Assembly (NCBI GenBank): GCA_947464275.1
Contig: CANHVU010000018.1
Span: 1-64,000, forward strand
DNA: 64,000 nucleotides
Direction of reading: 5' to 3'
Source of the DNA: Bacteroidota bacterium
GTDB taxonomy: Bacteria > Bacteroidota > Bacteroidia > UKL13-3
Part shown: positions 30,263-41,102 of the stretch, in pieces
Layout of the letters: every line of letters starts with the position of its first letter
How positions within the stretch are numbered: the stretch's first letter is position 1
Made by a program: the position numbers and the translations under genes
The notes under the pieces: generated by a model
Told to the model about the DNA's origin: nothing
The model's database searches: none
What the model saw: the letters and a program-made list of their open reading frames with translations, nothing else

Positions 30263-31036
30263 ATGCAAAATTATACTCAAATATTTGGTTTGATTGGGGA
30301 TAATCTCAAAAACACATTTTCGAAAGACTATTTCAATCATAAATTTGAAGCTAATAATTTACCTTATCACTATCAAAATTTTGAGTTAAAAAACATCAAT
30401 GAGTTTTTACCTTTAATAGTTCAAAACGAAAAAATATTTGGTTTAAATGTGACTATTCCATTTAAGCAAAGTATTATTCCATTTTTAGATAAATTGGACA
30501 CAACGGCTTTGGAAGTAGGTGCAGTAAATTGTGTTAAAATAAATAGAGATAATGATAAGATTAGTCTTAAAGGATATAACACAGATGTATTAGGTTTTAA
30601 ACAATCCTTATTAAATTTTATTCCTATAAATTTTGATGGTAAAGCAATTATTTTGGGTACAGGAGGTGTTAGTAAGGCTGTGCAATTTATATTTCGCCAA
30701 TTAGCTATTGAATTCATTTCTGTAACTTCTCAAACATCAAAAATAGATGAAGGTACAATTGGCTATGGTGAACTTCAAGACATGGATATAAATAAATTTA
30801 CATTAGTAATCAATGCAACCCCTTTGGGTATGTACCCTAAAGTGCTTGAATTTCCTTTATTTCCTTATGGAAAATTGACACCAAATCATTTTTGTTATGA
30901 CCTTATTTATTTGCCAACAGAGTCTCAATTTTTGACCAAATCAAAAGCTATGAAAGCAAATATAAAAAACGGTATGGAAATGCTTTACAGTCAAGCCGAT
31001 TACGCATTTAGTATCTTCACAGAGCAATTGGAATAA
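30263..31036 (+). CDS. aroE: Shikimate dehydrogenase
   Basis: 257 residues. Substrate-binding motif LNVTIPFKQ with the catalytic Lys, the GAVNC..GYNTDVLGF segment, an NADP(H)-binding loop LGTGGVSKAVQ, and NATPLGMYP. It reduces 3-dehydroshikimate to shikimate in aromatic amino acid synthesis. It begins two bases after engB. No other aro gene is in the window. Confidence 0.94.
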   Translation: MQNYTQIFGLIGDNLKNTFSKDYFNHKFEANNLPYHYQNFELKNINEFLPLIVQNEKIFGLNVTIPFKQSIIPFLDKLDTTALEVGAVNCVKINRDNDKISLKGYNTDVLGFKQSLLNFIPINFDGKAIILGTGGVSKAVQFIFRQLAIEFISVTSQTSKIDEGTIGYGELQDMDINKFTLVINATPLGMYPKVLEFPLFPYGKLTPNHFCYDLIYLPTESQFLTKSKAMKANIKNGMEMLYSQADYAFSIFTEQLE

Positions 31037-31125
31037 ATTTGTAGTATTTTATTTTATAATTTAAAGTATTTTACTAATTTGCCCTTTAATTCAAAATATT
31101 TGGGTTGAATAAAATACTATTTGAA

Positions 31126-33132
31126 ATGAAAACCATTAATCTAGCAACAATTGTATTAATAATTTTTTCGCTTTCTTGCCAAAAAGTAACTAAAGACGCA
31201 GTAGAGGTTACAGCTCCTGAATCAGTTACAGATATCAATTTATTGAAGGTTCCTTCAAATTTCGATTATCAAACCTCTAATGAAATTAGCTTTAGTATTC
31301 AATTATTAACAAATGATGATAAACCAATAAAAAATGTTAGAATAGATATCATGGATGGTGCTTCTGATTTGGATGGAAGTAAAATAATAGTATCTGGTTC
31401 AACAGATAATTTTGGTGTATTTAGTTCAAAAGTTGAAGTGCCAAGTTATTTAACAAAAGTTGTAGTTAACTCTGATTATATCGGTATTCCCAATGATGTG
31501 TTATTAGATTTGGTAAAACCAGCTACTAGCTTAACCCTTGGTGGAAAGTCGCCAATGAAAATAGTTACAGCACAAGGCAAACTTGCCAGTGGTAACAATG
31601 TTACCTTATCTAAATCAACTGACTTTTCATACAGGTTAGGATCATGGGAACTTGTTCAAGGAAAACCTAATTATTTATTTTTACCTCGCGAGGTTATAAC
31701 ATCAAGTTTTTTAGCAGATGTGAACACTTCATTACCTGAGAAAAAACGAGTTCCTATTTACAATCCTGGGTATTTAAATAATACGGTAGAGCGTAATTTG
31801 AAAATAACTCAACTATCCGATATATGGATTACTTTTGTTCATGAAGGAGCTGGTTTTAGAAACTCATTATTTTATTATGTTTACAACAAAAATAATCCTC
31901 CACAAACTCGAAATGACATTGACTCCTTAATTTGTGTGTTTCCAAATGCTTCCTATTTGGGCAGTGGTGGAGGTTTGGTTTCTGGTGATAGGGTTTTGAT
32001 TGGAAGATTTGGTGCAGATACTGTGGTGGGTTTTGCAATTTCATCTGACGGATATAGAAGTAGTGGTATTCAAAATTCAACCATTTTTTTATCGGATAAA
32101 GATTTAAACGTAAATGAATCAAATCCATTAAAAAAAGAACATTCCGTTTTATTTTATGATAATACAACCGATAGATTTTTAATAGCTTTTGAGGATCAAT
32201 TACGCACAAATGGATCAAGTGATGAAGATTTTAATGATGTGGTGTTTTTTGCGAAAGCAAATCCTGTAACTGGTATAGATACAAAAGATGTATTGCCTAT
32301 AAAAAACTTTTCAGATATTGATAATGATGGCATTGCTGATGATTTAGACGATTACCCAAATGATGCTACAAAAGCGCATAATAATATTTATCCTTCTATA
32401 GACGAAATGGCAACAATAGCCTTTGAAGATCAATGGCCAAGTAAAGGTGATTATGATTTAAATGATTTGGTTGTAGATTACAGATATAATGTTATTACCA
32501 ATGCTGATAATAATGTGGTAAAGGTAATTGGTAGATTTAAGCCCAGAGCAGCTGGAGGAGTATACAAAAATGCTTTTGGTGTTGAATTTCCAACAAGTAG
32601 AGGTAATGTTAAAAATATGATTGGCGCAACATTAGAAACAGGTCAATCAAAGGCAGTGGCAATATTGTTTAATAATTCAAGGACGAAATTTAATAATGCA
32701 TTTAATACTAAAGATGGAGAGGCTTATCAAAACGTAGACACAATGGATATAAGTTTTGAGTTAAATTCACCAATTTCATTAAATAGTTTTTCTTTAGGTT
32801 CATTTAATCCATTTATTTTTGTAGATGAAGCTGGAAAAGGACGAGGATTTGAAATACACTTAGCTGGTAAAACACCAACTGATTTAGCAAATTCAGCTAT
32901 TTTTGGTACATCAAGTGATGGAACGAGCATTGCTAATGGTGTTTATTATAAAACCAAAAATAACCTACCATATGCTATAAATGTCCCTAAATCATTTCCA
33001 TATCTTAAAGAAAAAAATTCTATCATCAGTGGTTATTTACATTTTGCAACTTGGGCTACATCAGGAGGTTCTTTAAAAACTGATTGGTATTTAAATAACA
33101 ACGGTTACCGACAAACAATAAAACTATATTAG
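31126..33132 (+). CDS. LruC-domain lipoprotein with DUF4114-like and calcium-binding segments
   Basis: About 668 residues from the ATG at 31126, which opens on a lipoprotein signal with lipobox LSC (Cys18). The TTG at 31105 is rejected as start. A DUF4114-like stretch near residue 366 (SSDEDFNDVVFF) is followed at ~397 by an Asp-rich thrombospondin type 3-like calcium motif (DIDNDGIADDLDDYPND). The C-terminal third is the LruC domain (EDQWPSKGDYDLNDLVVDY and the later GRFKPRAAGGVYKNAFGVEF). LruC proteins are predicted surface lipoproteins of unknown role. The next genes encode a response regulator and kinase, but a clear promoter separates them. Confidence 0.88.
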   Translation: MKTINLATIVLIIFSLSCQKVTKDAVEVTAPESVTDINLLKVPSNFDYQTSNEISFSIQLLTNDDKPIKNVRIDIMDGASDLDGSKIIVSGSTDNFGVFSSKVEVPSYLTKVVVNSDYIGIPNDVLLDLVKPATSLTLGGKSPMKIVTAQGKLASGNNVTLSKSTDFSYRLGSWELVQGKPNYLFLPREVITSSFLADVNTSLPEKKRVPIYNPGYLNNTVERNLKITQLSDIWITFVHEGAGFRNSLFYYVYNKNNPPQTRNDIDSLICVFPNASYLGSGGGLVSGDRVLIGRFGADTVVGFAISSDGYRSSGIQNSTIFLSDKDLNVNESNPLKKEHSVLFYDNTTDRFLIAFEDQLRTNGSSDEDFNDVVFFAKANPVTGIDTKDVLPIKNFSDIDNDGIADDLDDYPNDATKAHNNIYPSIDEMATIAFEDQWPSKGDYDLNDLVVDYRYNVITNADNNVVKVIGRFKPRAAGGVYKNAFGVEFPTSRGNVKNMIGATLETGQSKAVAILFNNSRTKFNNAFNTKDGEAYQNVDTMDISFELNSPISLNSFSLGSFNPFIFVDEAGKGRGFEIHLAGKTPTDLANSAIFGTSSDGTSIANGVYYKTKNNLPYAINVPKSFPYLKEKNSIISGYLHFATWATSGGSLKTDWYLNNNGYRQTIKLY

Positions 33133-33206
33133 ATAAAATTTTCTATTTGGTTATCTTCTGTTTAAGTGGTTTTTATTTTATTTAAACAAACTAAAAAACT
33201 ATTTAT

Positions 33207-33236
33207 TTTGTTGTTTTGGTATTTTTTATAAATTTG
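33207..33236 (+). promoter_or_regulatory. Promoter of the response regulator-kinase pair
   Basis: TTTG at 33207-33210 and TAAATTTG at 33229-33236 are separated by 18 bases, an exact match to the phylum consensus. The leader would be ~40 bases. Confidence 0.75.
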
Positions 33237-33281
33237 TTTAATAATTATATAAATTGATTTATATATAAGAAAACTAAACCT

Positions 33282-33695
33282 ATGGGAAAATTGGACTGTA
33301 TTTGTATAATTGATGATGATGATATTTACACGTTTTTGTTAAAAAAAACGCTGGTAAAATCAAATATTTGTTCAAATATTAAATCGTTCGATAATGGTCT
33401 TGCTGGCTTAGAAGGAATTAAAACAATGATTGAAAATAAGGAGTTAACTCCAGATTTAATATTGTTAGATATTAATATGCCTTTATTTGATGGGTGGGAG
33501 TTTTTGGAGGAATTTAAAAAACTAAAACATCTTATTTTAAAGCCAATTTCAATATATATTGTCAGTTCTTCAATTTCACAAGCTGATATAAATAAAGCAA
33601 AATTTCATGAAGAGGTTATTGATTTTTTAACCAAACCTATCGAATCTTCAAAAATTAAAAATATTTGTGATTTACATTTATCGTCAACAAACTAG
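33282..33695 (+). CDS. Single-domain response regulator
   Basis: 137 residues forming one receiver domain: acidic pocket IIDDDDIY, phospho-acceptor D63 in LILLDINMPLFDGWEF, the switch Ser in IVSSS, and the conserved Lys in FLTKPI. No output domain. It lies 8 bases before a hybrid histidine kinase and is probably its partner or a phosphate sink in the same relay. Confidence 0.93.
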   Translation: MGKLDCICIIDDDDIYTFLLKKTLVKSNICSNIKSFDNGLAGLEGIKTMIENKELTPDLILLDINMPLFDGWEFLEEFKKLKHLILKPISIYIVSSSISQADINKAKFHEEVIDFLTKPIESSKIKNICDLHLSSTN

Positions 33696-33703
33696 CTTTT
33701 GTA

Positions 33704-36700
33704 ATGAAGAAAATTAAAGAAGAATTTTATCAATTAATTGTTAAAGATAAAGAGATATTTGAATTTATTGAAATAAATGCACTCAACGGTTATTTAAATA
33801 TAAATTTATCAAGTATAAACGATTCAATTATCAGTAATAGTTTACTCAATTTACTTGGTTATTTGGAATGCGAGAGTCAGTTTTTTTTAAATAATTTTGA
33901 TAGACTAAAAACACTAACTAGTTTAACGAAAAACCACACTAAAAAAATAACCTTTATAGCATATACTGGAACTGAAAGGCATTTTACATTTGAGGTGTTA
34001 AAGGTTAATAATGATAATTTACTTTTTTGCTTAAAAGTTGATTTAAATAATGATATTTTTTTTGATAATGAATTAGTTAAAACAAAAGAAATTTTAAGCC
34101 AAATAAGTAAAGTTGCCAAAATTGGAGGTTGGGAGTATGATGTAGAAAAGGAAACCTTACAGTGGTCAGATATAACTAAGCAAATTCACGAAGTTAATGA
34201 GGATTATATTCCTAACTTACGTGAAGGACTATTTTACTACAAGGAAGGATTCAGTAGAGAAACCCTTAATAATTATTTCCACGAATGTATTGAAAATGGC
34301 ACCTCTTATGATTTAGAGTTAGAGTTAATTACAGCAAAAGGTAATCAGGTTTGGGTGAGGACAATAGGGAATGCAGAATTTATTAATAATAAATGTAGAC
34401 GGATTTACGGAACATTCCAAGATATAAGTAATAAAAAGAAAATTGAAGCGCAGAATGAAGTTAATCTGAAAATTATTACAGATTTAACCAATGAGTTACC
34501 CGGTGCGTTGTATCAATTTGAAATGTTAAATAATGGGAAAGTGAGATTTCCATATGTATCATCTGGCTTCATAACTTTATTCGGATTATCAAAAACAGAA
34601 ATTGAAGAAAGTCCTGAAAAACTATTTGGATTAGTACACCCTGATGATTTGGTAAAAGTAAATAATTCTATAGCTGAATCTGCATTAAATTTCACTAAAT
34701 GGCATCTTGAATTTAGGGTAATAATTAACAACGAAATATTATGGATTAAGGGGGATTCAAGCCCTGAAAAACACCCAAATGGTTTAATATGGCATGGTTA
34801 CATGCAAAATATTACTGAAAAGAAAAAAGCTGAACTTGAAATAATTACCATTAACAAAAGATTTGAATTGGCTACTCAATCAGCCCAAATTGGTGTTTGG
34901 GAGATTAGTATAAATAAACAAGCAGTTGTTTGGAATGATGTAATGTATGCCATATACGAAGCAGATTTTTTAGTAACTAAAAATCCATATAAAATTTTTA
35001 AATCAAGAGTACACCCTGAGGATCTGCCTAGTCTTGAAAAGAGTATATCGAATTCAATTAATAATTTAAAAGACTTCAACGAAGTTTTTAGAATATTGAA
35101 CAATGATAATACTGTAAAATACTTAAAGGCTAGTGCAAGAATTCAATTTAATGAAAATAATGAACCAACCCAACTAGTTGGAATTACTTTTGACATTACT
35201 GCAGAAAAAAAATCTGAAAACGCCATTCAACATGCAAAAGAAATAGCCGAAGCTGCGAGCGTATCTAAATCTGAGTTTTTGGCCAATATGAGTCATGAAA
35301 TCAGAACACCGCTTAATGGCGTAATTGGTTTTATTGATTTGTTAATGAAAACAAAATTGGATCAAATTCAATTACAGTACATGGAAACTGTTTATAAGTC
35401 AGCAAATTCATTATTAGACATTATCAATGATATTCTTGATTTTTCTAAGATAGAAGCTGGAAAACTTGAACTGGCCATGGAGGAAATTGATTTGTTTGAT
35501 TTTGGTAGTCAAGTTACTGATATTATTAAATTTCAAGCACATTCTAAAGGTTTGGAGGTTTTGCTAAAAATACCACCCATAATACCAGAATTAGTTCTTG
35601 CAGACTCTGTTCGTTTAAGGCAAATATTGGTAAACTTATTAGGCAATGCAATCAAATTTACCGAAAACGGTGAAATTGAATTGAGAGTTGATGTTTTAGG
35701 AAATAATAATGGTAAAACTAATTTCAGGTTTTCTGTAAGAGATACAGGAGTTGGAATAGATAAAAAAAATCAAAGTAAAATATTTGAAGCTTTTTCTCAA
35801 GAAGATGCCACCATTTCAAGGAAATTTGGCGGAACAGGTTTAGGTTTAACAATTTCTAATAAGCTACTTGATTTAATGGGTAGTAAATTGCAAATTAATT
35901 CTGAAATAGGGGTGGGGAGTGTATTTTTCTTTGATTTAGAGTTAAACGCAAAGCATGAAAAAAAGGAAGATTGGAAGCAATTAACCGAAATAAACAAAAT
36001 ACTAATTGTAGATGATAATGCAAGCAACAGACTAATTTTAAAACAGTTGTTTTCATTGCGTTATGTGCAAATAGATTTGGCAAAAAATGGAATAGAAGCC
36101 TTAGATAAAATTAGTGAAAAAAACAGGTATGATCTGATTTTGATGGATTATAATATGCCTTATTTGGATGGTATTGAAACTGTAAAAAATATAAGAAACA
36201 AACTAAAAAAGAGTGGTTATCAATTGCCAATAATATTATTAAATAACTCAACTGATGAAGATGATTTGGATAATATGATGGAAGAGCTGTTTATACAATA
36301 TAGACTTGTAAAGCCTGTTAAAATGAAACAGTTGTTTGATTGTTTGGTTAAAATTCAAAACAAGGATATTGCAGTAAAAAAAATAAAGGAAAATCATTTA
36401 ACATCAGAAATTAATTTAGGAGAGATTAGTATTCTTATTGCTGATGATAATCCAATAAATATGATGCTAACTAGAAGTATTTTTAGTAGCATTATTCCTA
36501 ATGCAATAATTCAAGAAGCACAGAATGGAATTGAGGCAGTTTCAAAATTTGTAAAACACAAACCAGATATTGTTTTTATGGATATTCAAATGCCTGAAAT
36601 GAATGGTTACAATGCAGCAAAAGAAATTAGGAAATTTGAACACGATAATAGCCACGTTCCAATAATTGCACTTACCGCGGGAACTGTAAAAGGCGAAAAG

Positions 36701-37174
36701 GAAAAATGTTTGCGTTCAGGTATGGACGATTATATTAGCAAGCCTGTAATAACAGATACTATTGTTAAATCGATAGAAAAATGGTTAGATTTTAATAATG
36801 GTATTTATAAAAAGAAAGAAAATATGGAAAGTAACAGTTTAAATAAACACTTTGATTTAGAAAAATTGAAAGATCGTCTTGATAATGATACTGAACTTAT
36901 AAATCAATTGATGATTATGACTAGGGAATATTTAGTTGAATTTATGCCAAGTTTAGAATTATATATAAATGAGAACAATAAAACTGCCCTTAAGTCGTTA
37001 GCCCATAAAATGAAAGGAACAGCGCTGTCGGTTTGTTTTACTGAGTTAGCGCTACTATCTTTAGAATTAGAAAAACGAGATAATTTTGACGACTATAATT
37101 TTGTTGCATTTAAATCAAACATGGCTGCTGAAATAGATTTTTTAGTTAAAATGATTGATGAAAATTATAAGTAA
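33704..37174 (+). CDS. Hybrid sensor histidine kinase with PAS, two receivers and HPt
   Basis: 1156 residues. A degenerate PAS-like region (~20-110) precedes three PAS/PAC repeats (~130-245, ~255-375, ~385-505). The dimerisation/phospho-acceptor domain has H531 (NMSHEIRTPLNG); the ATPase domain has the N box NLLGNAIKFT, G1 DTGVGID and GGTGLGLTI. Two receivers follow with D815 (LILMDYNMP) and D960 (IVFMDIQMP), then an HPt domain with H1101 (AHKMKGTAL). No membrane helix is evident, so it should sense a cytoplasmic signal. The whole His-Asp-Asp-His relay lies in one chain, and the adjacent single receiver is the likely final acceptor. Output unknown. Confidence 0.95.
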   Translation: MKKIKEEFYQLIVKDKEIFEFIEINALNGYLNINLSSINDSIISNSLLNLLGYLECESQFFLNNFDRLKTLTSLTKNHTKKITFIAYTGTERHFTFEVLKVNNDNLLFCLKVDLNNDIFFDNELVKTKEILSQISKVAKIGGWEYDVEKETLQWSDITKQIHEVNEDYIPNLREGLFYYKEGFSRETLNNYFHECIENGTSYDLELELITAKGNQVWVRTIGNAEFINNKCRRIYGTFQDISNKKKIEAQNEVNLKIITDLTNELPGALYQFEMLNNGKVRFPYVSSGFITLFGLSKTEIEESPEKLFGLVHPDDLVKVNNSIAESALNFTKWHLEFRVIINNEILWIKGDSSPEKHPNGLIWHGYMQNITEKKKAELEIITINKRFELATQSAQIGVWEISINKQAVVWNDVMYAIYEADFLVTKNPYKIFKSRVHPEDLPSLEKSISNSINNLKDFNEVFRILNNDNTVKYLKASARIQFNENNEPTQLVGITFDITAEKKSENAIQHAKEIAEAASVSKSEFLANMSHEIRTPLNGVIGFIDLLMKTKLDQIQLQYMETVYKSANSLLDIINDILDFSKIEAGKLELAMEEIDLFDFGSQVTDIIKFQAHSKGLEVLLKIPPIIPELVLADSVRLRQILVNLLGNAIKFTENGEIELRVDVLGNNNGKTNFRFSVRDTGVGIDKKNQSKIFEAFSQEDATISRKFGGTGLGLTISNKLLDLMGSKLQINSEIGVGSVFFFDLELNAKHEKKEDWKQLTEINKILIVDDNASNRLILKQLFSLRYVQIDLAKNGIEALDKISEKNRYDLILMDYNMPYLDGIETVKNIRNKLKKSGYQLPIILLNNSTDEDDLDNMMEELFIQYRLVKPVKMKQLFDCLVKIQNKDIAVKKIKENHLTSEINLGEISILIADDNPINMMLTRSIFSSIIPNAIIQEAQNGIEAVSKFVKHKPDIVFMDIQMPEMNGYNAAKEIRKFEHDNSHVPIIALTAGTVKGEKEKCLRSGMDDYISKPVITDTIVKSIEKWLDFNNGIYKKKENMESNSLNKHFDLEKLKDRLDNDTELINQLMIMTREYLVEFMPSLELYINENNKTALKSLAHKMKGTALSVCFTELALLSLELEKRDNFDDYNFVAFKSNMAAEIDFLVKMIDENYK

Positions 37175-37211
37175 TCAAAAACTATAATTACAAAATTTGG
37201 TTTAAAACAGT

Positions 37212-38024
37212 ATGACGAATTCGTATTTAAACAACTTAAAAGCCGATATAGAACCTTTAAGACAAGAACTTATAAACCATAGTTTGTACAAAAAAATTAC
37301 AACTATGGAGCATTTGAAGGTGTTTATGGAGCATCATATCTTTGCTGTTTGGGATTTTATGTCGTTGTTAAAATCGTTGCAGCAGCATTTAACTTGTGTT
37401 CAAACTCCATGGTTTCCAATTGGAACGGCAGATACTAGGTATTTAATAAACGAAATTGTTCTTGGAGAGGAAAGCGATGTTGATGAAAAAGGAAACAGAA
37501 TAAGCCATTTTGAACTGTATTTGCAAGCCATGGTACAAGCGGATTGCAACACCAATTCAATCAAGCATTTTATAAACCATATTTCTAGTAAAGCACATGT
37601 GAATGATGCATTGGTATTAGCTAATGTAAATAACGGAGCAAGTTATTTTGTGCAAAATACTTTCAAAACTATTGCCACTCAAAATCCAGCTATCCTATCG
37701 GCTGTATTTACCTTTGGAAGAGAAGATTTAATACCCGATATGTTTTTAAGTTTGATAAATGAACTAAAAAAACAGTTTCCCAATAAGTTAGATATTTTAC
37801 AATATTATATTGAACGCCACATTGAGGTAGACGGAGGTCATCACTCGCATTTGGCATATCAAATGACAGAAAATTTATGCGGAACAAATAGTGCAAAATG
37901 GGCTGAAGCAACCATGTATGTTAAGGAATCATTGCAAGCACGTATTAACCTTTGGAATGCCATTGAAGAATCTATTGAAAGATTATCTGTAACTCATGTT
38001 AATCAAAATTTAGCTAGTAATTAG
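37212..38024 (+). CDS. DUF3050 family protein
   Basis: 270 residues, all helical, with the family's His/Glu-rich N-terminus ([20 protein letters not shown]) and a C-terminal [12 protein letters not shown]. The helix pattern and His/Glu pairs suggest a haem-oxygenase-like diiron or haem fold, but the reaction is unknown. 37 bases after the histidine kinase, so possibly co-transcribed. Its last 11 bases overlap the 3' end of the convergent transporter gene. Confidence 0.85.
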   Translation: MTNSYLNNLKADIEPLRQELINHSLYKKITTMEHLKVFMEHHIFAVWDFMSLLKSLQQHLTCVQTPWFPIGTADTRYLINEIVLGEESDVDEKGNRISHFELYLQAMVQADCNTNSIKHFINHISSKAHVNDALVLANVNNGASYFVQNTFKTIATQNPAILSAVFTFGREDLIPDMFLSLINELKKQFPNKLDILQYYIERHIEVDGGHHSHLAYQMTENLCGTNSAKWAEATMYVKESLQARINLWNAIEESIERLSVTHVNQNLASN

Positions 38025-38916
38025 CCTTCACTGTTTCAGCTTTTTTAAAACTAGCTAAATAAACTCCTGCAAATACGATTAACATAAAAATTAGTTTTTC
38101 TAAACTTAATTCATCGGTAGCAAATACAATGGCTATAATGGTAGCGCAAACTGGTTGTAAATAAATATATGTTCCAACCAAACTGCTGCTGGCATGGCGC
38201 AAAGCGTACGCATTTAATACATAGGTTAAAAAAGTAGAACCAACTGTAATAAAGCCTACAAAAAGCCAAATTTTACTAGAAAAAGTACTCCATTCAATTT
38301 GTGTAAATTCGTTAAAACCAAAAGGAAGTACCAGTAATGTACCAAATAAAAAGCTATATAAAGTAACTGTAAGTGGATGGTATTTATGAATTAACTGTTT
38401 GGCATACACCAAATAAAAAGCATAAATAATGGCATTGGCAGCTACCATTATATCTCCTAAAACCCTATCAGAATCGAACTGGAACTTGCGGCCCCCTACT
38501 AGCATAATGGCTCCTAAACTGGCCAATAAAACACCAATTAATTTGCGAACAGTAATTTTTTCTTTGTTCCACCAAACCGAAATTACTATTACAAAAATAG
38601 GTGTATTCATCATTAACACCGAACCATTTATGGGCGTGGTTATTGATAAACCTTTAAAAAACAAAAGCATATTAGCAGCCACACCAAAAATGGCACAAAC
38701 CACTAATTTTAGTAAATCGGTTTTGTCTTTAACTTTTTCTTTTATAAACGATTTATGGAACAAAAAAATTAACACACTTGCCACCGAAACCCTTAATAAA
38801 ATAAAGGCAAAAGGTTTAATGTACAATGGCATTACTTGTTTAGCAATACTAAAAGTGGCACCATAAATAATGGTAACTATCCAAAGTGCTACATGTACTT
38901 TTACTTTTGTACTCAT
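38014..38916 (-). CDS. EamA-type DMT family transporter
   Basis: 300 residues with ten predicted membrane helices in two EamA repeats. The first repeat has the typical [20 protein letters not shown], the second the conserved P-L-x-x-T-L-Y and [14 protein letters not shown]. Such proteins export metabolites or amino acids by antiport. It starts 2 bases after the MATE gene stop in the same direction, so the two exporters form an operon. Confidence 0.9.
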   Translation of the reverse strand: MSTKVKVHVALWIVTIIYGATFSIAKQVMPLYIKPFAFILLRVSVASVLIFLFHKSFIKEKVKDKTDLLKLVVCAIFGVAANMLLFFKGLSITTPINGSVLMMNTPIFVIVISVWWNKEKITVRKLIGVLLASLGAIMLVGGRKFQFDSDRVLGDIMVAANAIIYAFYLVYAKQLIHKYHPLTVTLYSFLFGTLLVLPFGFNEFTQIEWSTFSSKIWLFVGFITVGSTFLTYVLNAYALRHASSSLVGTYIYLQPVCATIIAIVFATDELSLEKLIFMLIVFAGVYLASFKKAETVKANY

Positions 38917-38918
38917 GT

Positions 38919-40262
38919 TTAGTTTAAATTCATGGTTTTAGCTTCTTTAACAAAACGAATGCTTAATAAAACAGCCGAAAAAGTTAAACCGATACTCAGG
39001 CCGTACCAAATGCCATACAAACCTAAATCTAACGAAAATGCCATGTAATATCCAATTGGAATACCTATAACCCAATAAGCTATAATAGTTATTACTGTTG
39101 GTATTTTAGTATCGGATAAACCACGCAAAGCACCTAAACTTACTGCTTGCACTCCATCGCTTAATTGGAACATAGCAGCTATAAAAAGTAATCCAGCCGT
39201 AATTTGTTGTACTTCCACATCATTCACACTGGTTTCTACAATAAATTGGTTAAAGACAGTAAATAAGATGGCGCAAAAACCCATAAATATGCCACCTAGC
39301 ATAATACCCGATTTACCTGCAAAAACCATATCAGTTCTGTTTTTTCGTCCAAAAGCATCACCAACAGCTATGCCTGTTCCTGCAGAAATACCAGTAGCTA
39401 CCATGTAAGTTAACGATGCTAAATTAATGGCTAAAGTATGCGCTGCTTGTTCGCTTTTACCAATCCAACCAATAATTATAGCTGCTGTAGCAAATGCTCC
39501 TACCTCAAAAAAGTATTGAAAACCGCTAGGCAAACCCACTTTTAAAATGGCCATGTATTGCGCTTTTATTTTAGCTTGGGTTTTAATTAAATAAGGTTTG
39601 TATTGCTTATGAGTAAGCACATAAATAAGCATGGTAACAAACATAAAAACTCGCGCAATGATAGTTGCCCAACCAGCACCTACTAAACCTAAAGCAGGCA
39701 TTCCCCAGTTTCCATAAATAAATGCGTAATTAATTAAAATATTTATTGCCAAAGCTATAACAGTAATCACGGCTGCTGGTCTGGTAATTGAAAGGCCATC
39801 GCTAAACTGCTTAACAGCTAAAAACAATAACAAAGGTAAAGTGCTGAAGTTGAGCAATGTTAAAAACTCTTTAGCCAATGGTTTTACATTATCATCTTGC
39901 TTAAACCAATCTAGGTTATTACTCAAAACATCGTTTACACCATAAATAAATACAAACAAAGTTAAAGCTACCAAAACTGCTGCTTTAAAATAGTTAATAC
40001 ATTCTTCTAAATTATTTTCGGCCTTTGCCTTGGCTATTAAAGGCGATACAGCCATTAAAGTACCTAAACCCAAAATGGTAATTAAGTAATAAATAGCATT
40101 AGCCAAACCAGCCGCAGCCAAGTTAGTAGCATCTATTTTACCAATCATCAAAGTATCGGCTACGCCCATTAAAACTATGCCTAACTGACCAATGATAATT
40201 GGCCAACTTAGTTCTAAAATACTCAGAAAATAGGGTTTATGCTTTTGAAAAAATACCTGCAC
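38919..40262 (-). CDS. MATE family efflux transporter
   Basis: 447 residues with 12 predicted helices. The start is a GTG at 40262; no ATG occurs before the first helix. The N-lobe ELSWPIIIGQLG..MGVADTLMIGKI and the C-lobe repeat MFQLSDGVQAVSLGALRG are typical of NorM-like MATE proteins, which expel cationic compounds using Na+ or H+. First gene of a two-gene exporter operon. The substrate is unknown. Confidence 0.93.
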   Translation of the reverse strand: MQVFFQKHKPYFLSILELSWPIIIGQLGIVLMGVADTLMIGKIDATNLAAAGLANAIYYLITILGLGTLMAVSPLIAKAKAENNLEECINYFKAAVLVALTLFVFIYGVNDVLSNNLDWFKQDDNVKPLAKEFLTLLNFSTLPLLLFLAVKQFSDGLSITRPAAVITVIALAINILINYAFIYGNWGMPALGLVGAGWATIIARVFMFVTMLIYVLTHKQYKPYLIKTQAKIKAQYMAILKVGLPSGFQYFFEVGAFATAAIIIGWIGKSEQAAHTLAINLASLTYMVATGISAGTGIAVGDAFGRKNRTDMVFAGKSGIMLGGIFMGFCAILFTVFNQFIVETSVNDVEVQQITAGLLFIAAMFQLSDGVQAVSLGALRGLSDTKIPTVITIIAYWVIGIPIGYYMAFSLDLGLYGIWYGLSIGLTFSAVLLSIRFVKEAKTMNLN

Positions 40263-40516
40263 TGCTCAAAAAATTAGGGTGCGAAAGTATGTAAAATTTA
40301 TGAAGAATGGTTACTGAGTTTAATACAAACAAAGTCAATTGAATTAACATTTGCCTAACACAAAAACCACTTTATTCTAAAATAACTTAACATTCAAAAT
40401 GTGTGAAAGTAGAAACTCTTAGCGTGGATTGTGTAAGTTTTTCAGCAAGTATAGCTGTCATCTTCGTGCCGTTGTGATAATTCTCTCACAATATTAAAAA
40501 CCAGAGTTAAAAAATA

Positions 40517-41098
40517 ATGTCGAACTACAACCTGATGTTCAAAAAGCTATTAAAATATAAGGTAATAGTAAATTTTCAAACATGCCATAAACCGGTTCTT
40601 GTAAGTATATTTTCTTTTTTGATAACAACCATTACCATAGCACAAACTTTACAAACTGTTCCGTATGTTGATTTAAAAAAGTATGCAGGCAAATGGTATG
40701 AAATTGCTTCGTTTCCACAAAGGTTTCAAAAAGATTGTAATTGCACAACAGCCAAATATACATTAACCGATGAAGGGTATGTAATAGTTGAAAATAGGTG
40801 CAACAAGGATAGTGTTAACGGCAAACAATCATCTATTAAAGGAAAAGCATTTGTAGATAAAAACAGTGGCAATGCCAAACTAAAAGTGCAGTTCTTTTGG
40901 CCTTTTAAAGGCAAATATTGGATTATTGATTTGGCTGAAGATTATAGTTACGCAGTAGTTGGCCATCCAAATAGAAAATACTTGTGGATACTTTCAAGAA
41001 CAGCCACAATGAACGAAAACACGTATCAACAAATCATTTCCCGAATCAAAGAAAAAGGATTTGACATTTCAAAAATAAAACTCACTAAACAAAAATAA
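40517..41098 (+). CDS. Bacterial lipocalin (Blc-like)
   Basis: 193 residues, or 187 if the ATG at 40535 is used. A hydrophobic export segment ends at ..TITIAQ. The lipocalin signature GKWYEIASFPQRFQ, the following CNCTTAKYTL, and a C-terminal LWILSRTATMNENTY identify the Blc/ApoD type. These bind fatty acids or lysolipids at the envelope, often under stress. First of five tightly spaced genes (gaps 4, 7, 13 and 30 bases) that look like one stress-related operon. Confidence 0.92.
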   Translation: MSNYNLMFKKLLKYKVIVNFQTCHKPVLVSIFSFLITTITIAQTLQTVPYVDLKKYAGKWYEIASFPQRFQKDCNCTTAKYTLTDEGYVIVENRCNKDSVNGKQSSIKGKAFVDKNSGNAKLKVQFFWPFKGKYWIIDLAEDYSYAVVGHPNRKYLWILSRTATMNENTYQQIISRIKEKGFDISKIKLTKQK

Positions 41099-41102
41099 AA
41101 AC

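Noticed and set aside
31856-32218. 120-codon frame antisense to the LruC gene
   Set aside because: Shadow frame inside a well-supported gene.
40263-40516. Relic of a gene between the MATE and lipocalin genes
   Set aside because: The stretch 40410-40500 has slightly higher G+C but no frame that could be matched to a family.
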